Positions 42,009-54,700 of a stretch of DNA of 64,000 nt are shown here, in pieces. Source of the stretch: Panorpa germanica (lineage: Eukaryota; Arthropoda; Insecta; Mecoptera; Panorpidae). The notes beneath the pieces were generated by a model. It was not told the DNA's origin. It did not search any database and was given only the letters and a program-made list of their open reading frames with translations. The stretch spans positions 7,502,001 to 7,566,000 of the forward strand of contig OY783214.1 in the NCBI GenBank assembly GCA_963678705.1, in the 5' to 3' direction. The translations under genes and the position numbers were made by a program. Within the stretch, counting starts at the first letter, position 1. The number at the start of each line of letters is the position of its first letter.

Positions 42009-43449
42009 TGGGGAACGTATCTAGTCCGTATATCAAAGTATGTATAACTTTTAAATTAGTTTCCTTTTCAAGGGATTAAACACTTTAGATAAAAATTAAA
42101 AATACATTTATATTTTATATGTTTGTCCGAATGCACACATTATAAAAAAAATATAATTTCTGTATAAATACTGATAAAACAATGAGATAAACAGTAATTG
42201 TATTATAATGGAGTAAAACCTGCACTTGCAGTTAATTTTACCTGGGAAACTATTTGTCATTGTAGTGTGGAGATATCGCAGATTATTAGTTATAGTCACA
42301 TGCAAAAGTGATTCAGGTCAGGTTTTTATATGAGTGATACTTCATATCATAGAATCATACTCGTAGATTAGGGATACACTGTTCTAGATATCAGAAAACA
42401 ATTGATTGATTTCACTTATTATGCAGGTGTATATTATACAGTAAATTCACGTAATAAGATAGTACACCTGCGAGTAATTATTGTTATTTAAAATAATAGT
42501 TAATTACAGAAACTCAAGGATTTTGAACTTCAAGTACTTGATAAGGTATATATGTGAAACAATATTTACCTATATTATATAGAGCAATATTTATAATATT
42601 TAAAAGCAAAATGTCTTTTTAGTAATATTGTATGTAATGTATGTCACAACGTAAGTTATAATAGAAAAATATATTCAAATTTAGTGTTCAACGTAATACT
42701 TCTTTCGAATTATAATGTAGATTTGCAATCTTATTGTTATATATGTAGTCTAATGATAGCAAAACCGCTAGTTAAATTAGTATAACTTGTTTGACGTAGA
42801 AAGTTACATTAGGTTTTCTTCATATGTTTCATTAGAATTGGTGTAATTGTAGTTGCATACATACTCAGGCGCTGTTGTAAAACAAATAGTATTTTTGTAT
42901 AATGTTTAAGAAAAACTAAACAATTTAACTTATTTAATATGTATATATAATTTAAATACAAAATTCGAAATTTTTGGGAATAATTTATTTTAAAATACTC
43001 ATGCAATAAAGAATCCATAACGATACTAACTTTATGTGGTTAAAACAAGAAAACTTGATGTGATTGAAATAGCAGCCCTTTCAATTAAAATATTAAATTA
43101 TATTTGCTAAATTTTCTTTCCATTTTTCTATTAATTTTCTCTATAAAAAATATTGATATAATAAATTTAATGTTTACCGTTGCAAACCGTTTAATATTTA
43201 ATTATAATGGTTGGAATCTTGGAGAGTTTTAAACATTTGGTTTGAGCTCTCGATTACTGTTGATAAAATAATTTTCTGTAAACTGATGTTTCTTGACTAT
43301 AAAAGGCATGCTTGAAACAAAAACGTATATCATTAAAACCACTAAATATAAAAAGTTACTTTTTACTTTCACTAATCAAATTAAATATGTATATACTATA
43401 CATAAACATATATTATATTATTATTAAGACCGGTAATTTATTGTGAATT
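42009..43449. other. Intergenic, no feature recognised
   Basis: AT-rich intergenic DNA without recognised features. Confidence 0.4.
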
Positions 43450-43890
43450 TTTTTTTTGATTTCTTCCAGTGACCTTTCTTTTCATATCGTCGCAATTTAA
43501 CAATTAGATGTTTTCTATCTCTACTATTTTTTCGCCCTTCTTACTTTATTTTATTTACATTTATTACTACCCAAACTTTTAAACCCGCTATATACCATAT
43601 CCAGTCTATCACTAAGCCCACTGACCACCTCGGATATTTTAGTATTTCCTGCATACTCGTTGGCAACACCACTCCATTTTTCACCAAAACTCTGTACAAA
43701 TTAGTTCTGCAGGTCTCCGTTTTTGTACATTGGAAGATCAAATGTTCTGGATCTGCTACCCCTTCTCCACAATTGCACATATCTTCTTCTACCAAGTGAT
43801 TTCTTTTCAGATGTGCCAATGCCCCTGTATGGTCTACCCTCAGTCTCGAGATAAGTGATAACACTCTTCTCGAACCTTGGGCATATCATA
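43450..43890 (-). pseudogene. LINE reverse transcriptase C-terminal remnant
   Basis: Minus-strand frames at 43541-43864 and 43701-43889 overlap by a frameshift. The readable part includes LRVDHTGALAHLKRNHL, a Cys/His motif CNCGEGVADPEHLIFQC and a tail KYPRWSVGLVIDWIWYIAGL. This motif is the C-terminal zinc-knuckle-like end of R1/Jockey-type LINE ORF2. The 3' end runs to an A-rich tract at 43449-43458. 5'-truncated; same family as 869-1068. Confidence 0.75.
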
Positions 43891-44756
43891 TCTATTATAT
43901 GTAGAATTTAAAATGCTTAAATGTTGTGGAAATTAAAAGTCGTGGTAGGATCACATTGCGTTTGGCACTCAGTCTTGTCCATTAAACCTTAGAATTGCCA
44001 TAAAAGATTAGAATTAAAATAAAACGATATCATTTTCTCATTAACTAGAAGATTAGAATGTAGAACAACAAAAAAAAGAAAAGAATTCAATTGTATTCCA
44101 TTGCATTGTCATTCAAACACAAAATTCTAACGGTACCTATTTATCAAATTTCTTTACCAAATACGGATCAACCGTAATTAAAAGAGATTACATTTATAGC
44201 AATGCAAACGATGGTACTCGTACGCTTATTAAACTCATATTGTTACTTCAAATATATATTTAATAGATTATTCTAGGTCAACAAACTATCATGAATTAAT
44301 TACTTGAAACATCTTATCACGAAAATTATTTCTTTAACCTGATTAAGGTCAAATTTCTAGATTACAATAAAACTTACATTTTTAATTACAATAAATGTTA
44401 TACTATTTAAAAGTCTTTAACGCAAGTCATTGCTATAAAATGTAGACAACTATTTTACTAGGTACATGTTTTATAAGTTCTGTGTACTATTGCCTGAGGT
44501 TTTCTACAGGGTTTTATGTCTTTAAACACACATTATCGTTGTCTACCATATTATATATGACAACAATGCATGTCCCAGTGTCCTACATGGTATATCATAA
44601 AAGAAATAAGAAGAGAAATACACATCTTCTTGATTATGATTACTATGTAAATGTCTATGTAAGACGTTCAATCAATTACTATCTTTCTAATTATAATTTA
44701 CATATACTAGTAATGTCGAAGCAAACAACAAACAATTATAGCAAGAAGATGGGATA
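43891..44756. other. Intergenic, no feature recognised
   Basis: No supported feature. A 91-residue frame at 44482-44757 has no domain and abuts a MITE. Confidence 0.4.
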
Positions 44757-45354
44757 ATAAGCTTGTGTCATATGTCTTAATTTCTATAAAAGTGTACTAT
44801 ATATTGATAAAGTTAGTTACTAGAACCTCAAATGTTCAATTATTTTTAATAACTCCTTATATGTTAAGAGATATTAACAATTAAAAAAGTTATTTTGTCT
44901 CTTTAATTATTAAAAGGATTCAACGTTGTACTTGTATAAGGTTACCAGCCTTACAGCTCATAAATCTCTGCTATATGTATTTATATATCAATATAATTAA
45001 ATATTATTTACAGCTATTTCAAGAAATAATAAAACTTCAATATTATGTCTGCCTTAGCAGGGTTAAATAAAATAAAAACTTATTATTCTTTGACTTGACA
45101 TGATTATTTCGACTACCAACAGCTACATAACATTATCACAGCACTGATCTACTCAACAAATAACTGACGTTAAAATGCATTTCACGTCATACAAATATGG
45201 AAGACCATTTCTAGCGCTATTCAAATTTTTAATTGCTATATTTCCGTCAATATTTAGATATTGAATAAAATAGACACACCAATACACATTTATTAACATC
45301 AATTTCAATCAACAATTGAAAAATCGACCACTAAGAAATGTGGACACAAGCCCA
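44757..45354 (+). mobile_element. MITE family 1, near-complete copy
   Basis: Collinear with 6446-7023. Right terminus GGACACAAGCCCA is intact; the left terminus is slightly decayed (AAGCTTGTGTCATATG). Contains TTAGCAGGGTTAAATAAAAT and ATCAATTTCAATCAACAATT. Confidence 0.85.
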
Positions 45355-45597
45355 TTCCACACTGTTCCTATTTCCAAACACACGCAGGTTAGTAAAGAAT
45401 ATCGATTCCATTCGTTCAGAAAGTACTGCTTTACAAAAAATGGGTTGTACACCACAATTGAATTTCTAGAGATTAAATAGCTATCATAAGTCAGATGTTA
45501 AATAGTTTTTATTCAATTAGCATTTATTTCAATAATTAATTTTAAAAAATACTGCTAAAAAATTAGTTCACATCTCAAATCTTTCGGTAATATGCTC

Positions 45598-45851
45598 CCC
45601 AGTAAACATTTTGGAGTCACGTTGACATCATATTGAAGTTGCGTCATCATTTTTTTGTCATAAAAGAGTTCATTTATAGTTCAGTTTCTCACATTTTTTC
45701 ATATAAAATGTCTACTTTATCGGCTACAGATGACGGAACCACTCCACCTGTCGGAATACAAATGAAGATAAAGTTGATGCGAACTATAATTGAAGTGAAA
45801 TAGTGAGAGAAACGTGACTAATTAGGGCACTTCACTAAATTGTTTACTGGG
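45598..45851 (+). mobile_element. DNA transposon family 3, 254-bp copy
   Basis: Perfect 11-bp terminal inverted repeats CCCAGTAAACA / TGTTTACTGGG. The subterminal GAGGGCACTTC-like block (here TTAGGGCACTTCACTAAAT) is shared with 39668. No coding. Confidence 0.8.
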
Positions 45852-47405
45852 TCTGTGCTTTGGCACTTTGTTTTTAACCTAATCTCGGAATGGCACTAGT
45901 ATTTGCATTATCCTGACGCATCTAGATGCAAATTAACGAAAGAAAAAGAATAGTTGCGCAATATAATATTTCTCAAGATCAGTATATTACCAATAAATTA
46001 CTCTTTGTTGTTTCTGTGGTTTCCTTTTTATATATTTACGAGTGTTCACTCATTTAATTATTAAGACTATTAACTTTAACAAAGATCTTCTTTATTTATA
46101 GCTATTGTAAAAAGTTTTTTTCTTCAGAAAACAATTGGTTTTTTGTCGTTACATTATTGACAATAATATTTTTATATCAAGGATAATAGTAAAGTATTAC
46201 TTTTTGAAATGATCATAATATTATATAAATAAAAAAACTCAACATTGCATGATTGAATCTAAAAACAATTTAAGTTTATTGTGATTTTATAACACGCCAT
46301 ACGTCAGTTTTATAAAATAAAAAATTGCTTTCCTGCTTGAATATATTTTGATCATCAACTTTTAGATGGATAATTTTTTTTCAGTGTACAATATTACAAT
46401 TTTAATCATTTTAAGTAGAAGCTAATTGTTGTTTTTGTTATTGATTCTATATAAATATTATCATAGAGAACAATTATATTAGATATCAAAGTTCAAATTA
46501 AAATAGAAAAGGGTGCTTAAAAATTTCAACCAGGATTTCAATTACATACTACTACACATACTACTACATTACTACTACAATATCTAGTACAAAATTATAC
46601 TCTGGAATATGGTCAATTTACACTGAATTGAATGTACTCTACTCTTTATTATCTACGGTCGGCCATGTTTAAATTTTTATTTACTCCTGTTTATATTCTC
46701 TATAGACCGTCCCATTAATATATTTTGATCAATGCTTTTATGGTTGTCCTGTGGGAATAGATTCGAGTCAATTCACAAAGGTGTTGTAAAAATAACTTTT
46801 GGGTTGTTAAATAATTAAAATGGTTGTTTCAAGCAGCACGCACCACACTTAACGATATTGGCACGCTCTTCGTGCCCTCGTGCCCGTAAAACAAATTGTC
46901 ACTAAAAATTTACAAAAAGAACTTATTTTAATATTTTATAGCTATTCGAAATACCGCATTTTCTTTAAAAGGGTATTGTTAAGATTTTACGATTATTAAA
47001 AAGGAATGCTAATACTCAAAAAGTATTTTTCAAAAAGGAAAGAAGTATTAGTTTACAATACGTTGTATATTTGATAAAATCGTGACAGGAAACTTTGATA
47101 AATATTAAGTACAGGTAACTGAATTGAACAAATTTTGTAAAACTTCTATCTCTTTTGCATTTCAATTGTAGTTCGCATTAACTTTTTCGTTGTTTCGATA
47201 TAGACAGGTGAATTGATTTCGCCTATGTCTTATATATGACAATGTTTTTGGTGTAATTTATACCACAAGATGCAAAAGAAGTTTGGATTTATGAGGTAAA
47301 GATGATTAATTGTTTTGAAATCAATTTATGACCGGAATTGCATAAAATTAATAACAGTTTTATAATTGGTAACTTCGAAAGCCCTTAAATCTGATGACAG
47401 CGCAT

Positions 47406-47413
<8 letters not shown>
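45852..47413. other. Intergenic, no feature recognised
   Basis: AT-rich. A small ACTACTACA-type tandem stretch lies near 46547-46590. Nothing else was recognised. Confidence 0.4.

Positions 47414-47455
<42 letters not shown>
47414..47455. repeat. (AT)n microsatellite
   Basis: About 21 AT units. The 128-residue frame that crosses it is a repeat by-product. Confidence 0.9.
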
Positions 47456-47459
<4 letters not shown>

Positions 47460-48544
47460 TTATGCTACGTATAATAATTACATTGTGCTACTTCTTATGG
47501 TTTCATATTTTAAATGAATTAAACTCATTCAAGTGCAAGTGCATTGCATGCCAGATGCGAAATGCGAGATGCAAGATGATTTATATGTGTGTGTGTAATT
47601 TTAAGTTGTTATTACGCGTTACTTTCAAATTCTTTCTGGAATTAACAAAAGAGTACCCAGTGTGTGTTAGTGTTGCAAGATGTAAGTTACCTACAATGTA
47701 TGTGTGTTATTGGGACAGCCAGAAAATTCGTACGAAGACATCGATCAATTAAATGTGATTGAGTCTGGAGATAGCAATAATTTATTACATTCTTATTTGC
47801 TGTAGAGTGTACCCAAAATGAGACTGGATATGAAAGACCAAAAAAGGAAAGGTCTCCATAACTGATAAAGAGATTGAAAGACCTTGATATTGAAAAGTTC
47901 TCACAGATAAGCAGTTCCGTTTATTTGAATATGGACCAGTTCTAAGAGACATTCATTTTCTCATTTTTTAACTGGGACATACTATATAACACTTCGTAGA
48001 AAATATTTTGTATAAATTCTATACAGAAGTCTTGAAAAACAACACTTACGGAATAATCTTCTGCAAGAGAATCTCGATAAATAATAAATAAATGAGGTTC
48101 CCATTATTTCATATTTTAATCATAAATCAAAACAATCAGTTCTTATTGATACAACGTTTACATACATACTACGATTGTAATATGAGTCGCTCAAAATCCA
48201 ATTCGGTTAAGTCCAAAAAAGAAATTTATTTACCATATTAGAGAACACATAAATACGAAACTAACTAACTAATACTAACACGAATATCTAAAACGAACAT
48301 AATTTATTCCATTAGAATTTATTAAAATGTGAAAAATTCAAAAAGGGACTTAAGGGAGCAAGGGTATAGAGATAAGATCAATGTACAAGGGTCTTTTAAA
48401 AAGATTCAGGCATAGAAAAGAAAATTTTACTTTAAGAAAACTAGATACGTCAAACTTTCAGCGTATGACCAATATTTTTTTTAATATATCGTACACATAC
48501 GTGCGACATCAAACATTTGTTGGAAGAAGTTGTACAACACGTAC
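47456..48544. other. Intergenic, no feature recognised
   Basis: No repeat terminus or coding feature was recognised. Confidence 0.4.
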
Positions 48545-48755
48545 CCCAGTAAACATTTTGGAGTAAATTCTACTTAATTTCTATTACATATCATGAGTTT
48601 TTTGTCTGGAACGTGTTCGTTTTATATTCAGTCGTTCATAGGAAAGGCCCTTTTTATGACCTACAGAGATCGCAACGACGGTTCACTGCTGAATTAAAAG
48701 CGGAGTCGGTTTATGATTTATGACCGGAGTTATACACTTGACATTGTTTACTGGG
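48545..48755 (+). mobile_element. DNA transposon family 3, 211-bp MITE
   Basis: Terminal inverted repeats CCCAGTAAACA / TGTTTACTGGG (one mismatch just inside). The interior TCTGGAACGTGTTCGTTTTA ... GATCGCAACGACGG is the inverse of 40325-40500. A 61-residue frame overlapping the left end is a by-product. Confidence 0.8.
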
Positions 48756-49439
48756 ACGCACTAGTGCGACATGCAACTTAATACGTCGAAAGCTTTCATA
48801 TTTCGAACGAATTACTTCAATCTGCTTTAGAAAAAAAAGTAATAAAACTCAGTTATTTAACAACGCCTCTGGTAACTCGTGCTTACGCTTATCAAACTCA
48901 GTTCGACAAGGGTCAATTGTTCAGGTTAAACACCATTTTCAATTACTTTTATTTATTTACTAAACACAACTAAAAAAACCACAACACACACTGAGATTAT
49001 ACTGACCCTTTTACTCGAGATGACATTCGAAATCGTAATCCTTTTAGAAGTTCTGCCGAATGATTGAAACATTTTTGTTTCATAAAAGTACTACCTAGAT
49101 TTTAAAAAATAACATAAGTAAGGGTATTATTAGTGTCGCATGTTTAAGTCGCACTAGTCTGTACGTTAAAAGTATAATACATTTAGTACACTCATCTCTA
49201 AATAATGTCAACTTATGAATGAAAATATATAAAAGTTGGATGTCTTATGTTCAAGTCGCACCAGTGTGTACTTTATAAAAGACCTTAAACGGACCTCGCA
49301 AATCGATTTGTATATGTCGACCTGGTTTAAATTCTTCTCCGCTAATAATTTGTTGATCTTATGTTTTCACATTTTCAAACGATTTATTTCCAACATGAAC
49401 TAAATACAATAATGTGATAATTCTTATAATTTTATTTAC

Positions 49440-49441
<2 letters not shown>

Positions 49442-49532
<91 letters not shown>
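49442..49532. repeat. Long (AT)n microsatellite
   Basis: About 45 uninterrupted AT units, the longest simple repeat in the window. Confidence 0.95.
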
Positions 49533-49535
<3 letters not shown>

Positions 49536-50284
49536 CCAGCAAATCGCTGATTGCTCTTGAACTCAAGTGTAGCTCTGTTTATATAACAAGAAGAAAAATT
49601 AAGTAGAAAGTCACGACGAATATAAAATGAATAATAATATAAAATGTTTACAGTGAAGATGAATGTAGAATATAGAAGCATAGTCTAGGAAATGTTGAGG
49701 CAGGTTCAGGTGTCTGCCGGAGAAGTGTTTAACGATCTTAGTCATTAATTTGCATTTGCTGAGTAAATAATAGAAATTTCTTGAATGCATCTTTTTATTT
49801 TAGCTAAGTAAATAATTTAAATAAAATATTTTCTTTCAATAATCCAGCCATACATAAAATACAAACGCGTATTAAAAAGTCGACGCTTGCAGAGGACCCG
49901 CAAAACTAAAAATGATTTCTTCGAATGTTAATTGTGACCAGCTACATTTGAACATGTTCGATACAATAAGAAAATGTTATTGCAGAAACTTGTTTTGCTA
50001 CTTTATTTTGCAATTTTACTTAAAATCATTTTTTTTTATAATTGAGTCATCAGTGAGAAGTTAAATAATAATTTTCAACAAATTTCAACATGTGACTTAT
50101 ACTCTTTTGATTCTAGTCACGTGTCATATTTTATTATCACGTAAGTCTTGAAAAGGCTTTCTTTAAATTTTAGTACCTAATCTAAATTCTTTTTTATGAT
50201 TTTAATAGCAATAATATAGATTACAGAACGTTGTATATTAGGTAAAATTTTAAGGTAAATGCTAATTTTTTATATATTAAGTAT

Positions 50285-50505
50285 ATAATCAAAATCACGA
50301 TAGTTCGGCGGTGATTTATACTTAAAAGAGGTTATAAGAGCGGTATAAATCTATAATACGATAATGAATTTTATCTTACGTTCTAACATACATACATTAT
50401 AGAAAAATAAGTGAGTCAGTGCTTTTTAGTTATATCGGCAGTTTATACCCCACAACTTGTTTTAAGTATGAGTCGCCGCCGAACTCTCGTAATTTGAACT
50501 ATACC
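50285..50505. mobile_element. MITE family 2, intergenic copy
   Basis: Left end GATAGTTCGGCGGTGATTTA; right end GTCGCCGCCGAACTCTCGTA then ATTTGAACTATACC. The terminal blocks match 56661-56878. About 220 bp, non-coding. Confidence 0.7.
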
Positions 50506-51585
50506 TATATTAAGATTTGTTTAGTGCGGTCCTACGGTTTCTTAACATTAAGCAAGAAAGAATAAAGAAGAATGAAGTCGTTGACTTAACAAAACCGCAA
50601 GCCTTATTCACACTCTAGAATGAGAAATGTGAAGTTAGCTTTTATTGTAAGAATCTGGTTAAAAAAAGAAAAGTTTGGGTTGCTTTTCAAAACTTGCTTT
50701 TCAATGTTATTATATTATTTTTGAGTGTTAACATTTAACTTAAGAAAGAACCAGTGATGTTTATTCAGAGTTTAAGTTATATTATGGTAATTAATAATTT
50801 TATTTTAAAAAACAATATGGCACCTACAATAAATTAACTTTTTGTTTCAGATTCTCGTAACTTTGGTGACGTCTTTGCTGCTTGTGTAAGATTAAAAGAT
50901 CATCTCTTTTTAGTATTTCTAGAATGGTGTTTTTGTAAATTATTTTCTTTTTGATTATCAGTGTTTTGTTTTAGAATGAAGATTATTCTATTTTAAATCA
51001 GTGTTTAAGAAATATGTAAAACTTTAGGTGGCCAATTGGGTTGTGAGCCACTTGTGATGATTACTTTTACATTAATATCTTCTTTAATGATTATTAACCC
51101 TGCATGTGAACACTCTATTTTTTGAGACATGGTGTGTAGACTAGGTCTTTGAAGGAACAGTTGAGTTTTTCGGGTTTTCTAAGCTTTCAAAGAATCTAAA
51201 AAAATTCTGGATTACTTCTTGAAGTGTTTACTACATGGTCCAGAAGTTGCCAGAGTTTAAAACCGTTGTTAATAAAAATTCACAAATAGTGAAAAACGTG
51301 TAAAAAACGGAATATTGTTAAAAAAATCATAACTTTAGAACAAACATATATTAAGAAAAACGGTTTTAGACTTTTTTATCTTAGACTATAAGCTTAGGCT
51401 TAGACTATAAGTCTTTGGCGTGGGCTCCAAAAAGTTGAAGTATTTGTGCACCTGAAAGTGGGGAATATTTTACGGATTCAGGCATGTCATAATAAACGGA
51501 ACGGTGGTTATTCGGCACAAAATAAGTTGTTATTGATGAACATACAAAAGTTTTGAAATAATAATTAATATTAGTTAATAATTAG
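50506..51585. other. Intergenic, no feature recognised
   Basis: No recognised terminus or coding region. Contains short local repeats (TTAGACTATAAGCTTAGGC, 51383-51410). Confidence 0.35.
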
Positions 51586-52025
51586 GAACAGCAAGGTTTA
51601 GATTGGGAAATGAGGAAAAAGGAAACAGATACTGGGAAAAGAGTGAGGAAAGAAAGTGTAGAAGGTGTGGAGCGGAGGACGAAACACTGGAGCACATTAA
51701 GTTTGAGTGTAAGGAAAAAGTAGCAAGCGAAAGGAATATTGGCCAGCTATTAAAGGGAGGCAGTGAAGGAAAGAGATGGATGGCGGAAATAGTAAGAAGG
51801 AAAGGAAAAACAGGAGAATAAATAAGATGGTGGAGAATAATAGAGAGGGTCAAAAGAAGAAGAAGCAGAAAGCACTTTTGGAAGTAGTAAAAGTCGAGAA
51901 GATTTTAAGTTTATTTTAAGTTTAGTTTTTAAGTTTGGAATGTATATAGGAATGAAATGTATTAGAAATATAATACTGTAGATTGTAAAGCCGAAAGGCA
52001 TACACAATTAATATATAAATAATAA
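51586..52025 (+). mobile_element. 5'-truncated LINE insertion with target duplication
   Basis: Flanked by a 10-bp duplication TAATAATTAG (51576-51585 and 52026-52035) and ending in an AAT repeat. The readable frame gives RFRLGNEEKGNRYWEKSEE, then a Cys/His motif CRRCGAEDETLEHIKFEC and RWMAEIVRRKGKTGE. This is the C-terminus of an insect Jockey/I-group LINE ORF2. It has only mild damage and is younger-looking than the relative at 18370-18919. Confidence 0.8.
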
Positions 52026-52035
52026 TAATAATTAG

Positions 52036-53019
52036 TTTTAAAAAGAGAATTTACGGTGTGCAACCGTTGAATTGTCATCTAATTGTCTTAGAGGCAAGTT
52101 TAACAGGCTCCCCTTTGCCGGTAAACTGCCAGATCCGGACGCTGTTGGAACCTTAAGTCCCTGCTACTACCTAGATTTTTTAGGGGGCATAGGTGAAGCG
52201 CGCTCAGTACTCATGAGAGAGAAATAGGAGTTTGAAATTTCAACTGTTCCTCAAAAGACCCTATGTACACATGCAGGGTTAAAACACCGAATGAGTCAGT
52301 ATTCCATACGTCCGTCATCGTAATATGGAACATAGTTTTGTATATCAGTCACAATAGCCTTACGACGAAATCAAATGTATCTAATAGCAATTTACATTCG
52401 GTGATATCAATTGTATCTAGTTACAAATGCTTTTTGGCAAAAGCTATTGTATCCAGTCTTTAAAGATAAGGGTCCTCCAAAGACGTGCGCCTTGTTGTTT
52501 GTAGTTAAATACGCTACTGATCACAACCCAATTGAAAACTAAAAAACGAAAATAAACAGTTTATACTATGTCCTAATTTAATAAACAATACAAAGCTTGT
52601 GAAAGAATTGAACAAATACACGTTAATTTATAAAGATAATATGTGGTTTGTTGAAAGACAATTAAAATAAAAAAAATCTTGTTGTTACGGGGGTCACACG
52701 GTTATTCACGTGTCAATAATAATAAAACAGTACGATATTTTCTTGAAAATGGAAGTTTTTTATGACGTACTTAGTTGTTGTTTTAACAGCTAGTTATCCT
52801 CTCGGTATCAGTCATTACCGTAATTGTAACTTCTTTGGTGTACACATGGTTTACATGGTTGTGTTTTAAGAGTATGCAATGACATTTGTAACTTCCAAAA
52901 AGGTAGACTTCTACATACTCGTATGTCTATACCATAAAAGTTACTATAGTTGAAATTATGAGAGGTCGCCAGCGACTCATGTTTAAAAGATGTTATAAGA
53001 GACGTATTAGGCCCTCCGC
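52036..53019. other. Intergenic, no feature recognised
   Basis: The stretch 52070-52200 is clearly less AT-rich than its surroundings (AGGCTCCCCTTTGCCGGTAA) but has no open frame or identifiable repeat. Confidence 0.35.
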
Positions 53020-53525
53020 ATACGAGGCGACTGGTTGCAAAGCTTAGCCCCGAATCTACCCGAAGCGAATGTGATTACAACTGTTGTTAGTGAGAGATCG
53101 AGATATGAGATATGAGATAAAACACGAGAAAGGCACACGAGGCATTGGAAACTAAACGCGAAACAAAGTTTTCAACGAAAACGAGCAAGAGCCGTGTATC
53201 ATGACTCTATAGAATTTTTAACAATAACAAAACAGGGGATTCTATTGTGTTATATTTGATTGTATGTATGTATTTAAATACTTTTCGTAAACATCTCTGT
53301 TGATGATGTCATCATGAAACCAACAGTGCCCTGCGACCAAGAAATCTAGTCGCTGAATATATGATCAAAACCAGTTTCAAATCAGTTTAGTTACGTTCGT
53401 GCCGTGTGTTTTATCTCACTTGTAAACACTTTCGTTCTTTTACTAACAACACAGATGTAATGACATTCGGTTCGGGCAGATTCGGGGCTGAGGTTTGCAA
53501 CCAGTCGCGTCGTTTGCTGAGGGCC
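53020..53525. mobile_element. TA-flanked DNA element with long inverted repeats
   Basis: The ends GGCCCTCCGCA... and ...TGCTGAGGGCC extend into imperfect inverted repeats of about 90 bp (GCGACTGGTTGCAAA, AGCCCCGAATCT, ATTACA..TGTTGTTAGT on both arms). Flanked by TA on both sides. 506 bp, no transposase, GC content above surroundings. Confidence 0.75.
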
Positions 53526-54544
53526 TAAATCTACGATATGATTGAAATTTATATCTTATTCGCTCGACCTATTTACATTATAATAAAATTAGTAAGACGA
53601 TGGTTTTTCATTGTATCGTATATTTATACTATAGGTACTATAGTTTAATTGTATTTAATTATTATCCTAATATAGTGTACAGTAGCGGATCTAGCACTTA
53701 AATCAGTATTAAGACCCTGGTTTTATATGCTCAGTAAGGTTATTACCAATTTATTACTTACGTGTGAGGTAATTTAACTATATAAAATTCAGAAATGTAA
53801 CTTTTGGTGACGATAACTATCGTACAACAAAGCCGCGCGTTTCTTGCGCATGTGCGGTGAATGGTGATCCACTACTGGTTATGATTATTATGAAGGAATC
53901 TTTAATATCTAAAAAAATAATGAAACAATTGTGTTTAGAACCCTTAGTAAATCGGTTAGTGAAATGTCGCGCTGGTTTTCGTGCAGTTCGTTTGTTCGTT
54001 TCAACATGAATTCTTTATGAATTGTAATAGATTGTTCTGTGTTTATATGCACATGTACCTATTTACCAGCACGCAAAACGTTTTTATTACGTAATGAAGA
54101 CGGATAAAATTATGTAAAATTAATTCAATTACATTTGACTTTGAAGTTGACTACAATAATACATTTAAATTTATTTATACTATCTGATTATAAATAATAC
54201 TTAGCTACATTACATATGATGAGGTTGTCTCGACAGTAACATTAGTTTAACTTGTGTTGGAATCACCTAAAGACCCCCTTAATGGTTAACTTAAGGTATG
54301 TATATTATTTCATATTTATAAAATGGAATGTTACTTGCTTACTGTTTATGCATAAGTTACGTATAATTACTTCTTGAAAAAGTAATCAATTATTTAATAC
54401 AATAAGAATGCGGTTTACAAAATATAAACAATATTTTATTTGGTTATTTTAAGTATCAATATTAAATCTTTATTCTGTTTTGTAAATTCAAGGTGTCTAG
54501 AAGCTGATTTAAATTATTAACATAAAATAAAGTTTCATTCACAT
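53526..54544. other. Intergenic, no feature recognised
   Basis: AT-rich DNA without recognised features. Confidence 0.4.
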
Positions 54545-54700
54545 GTACAAAAATACTGTACGAGTTCGATCCTCGGGTCAGAGTTATATTCTCTGTGTTT
54601 AGTTACACATAAATGACGGCTCTACTCCACAAAAACTGTCGTAGTAGGAGATTGTCGGTGATAAAGACTCAGCATCTGAAATTGACATTAAAAGAATTAA
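54545..54700 (+). mobile_element. Degraded tRNA-derived SINE
   Basis: B-box-like GAGTTCGATCCTCGG, the body motif ATTCTCTGTGTTTAG and the 3' block GATTGTCGGTGATAAAGACT then CAGCATCTGAAATTG, followed by an A/T-rich tail. Confidence 0.7.

Noticed and set aside
47366..47752. 128-residue frame
   Set aside because: A third of it is the translated (AT)n repeat and the rest has no features.
49436..49681. 81-residue minus-strand frame
   Set aside because: Mostly translated AT microsatellite.
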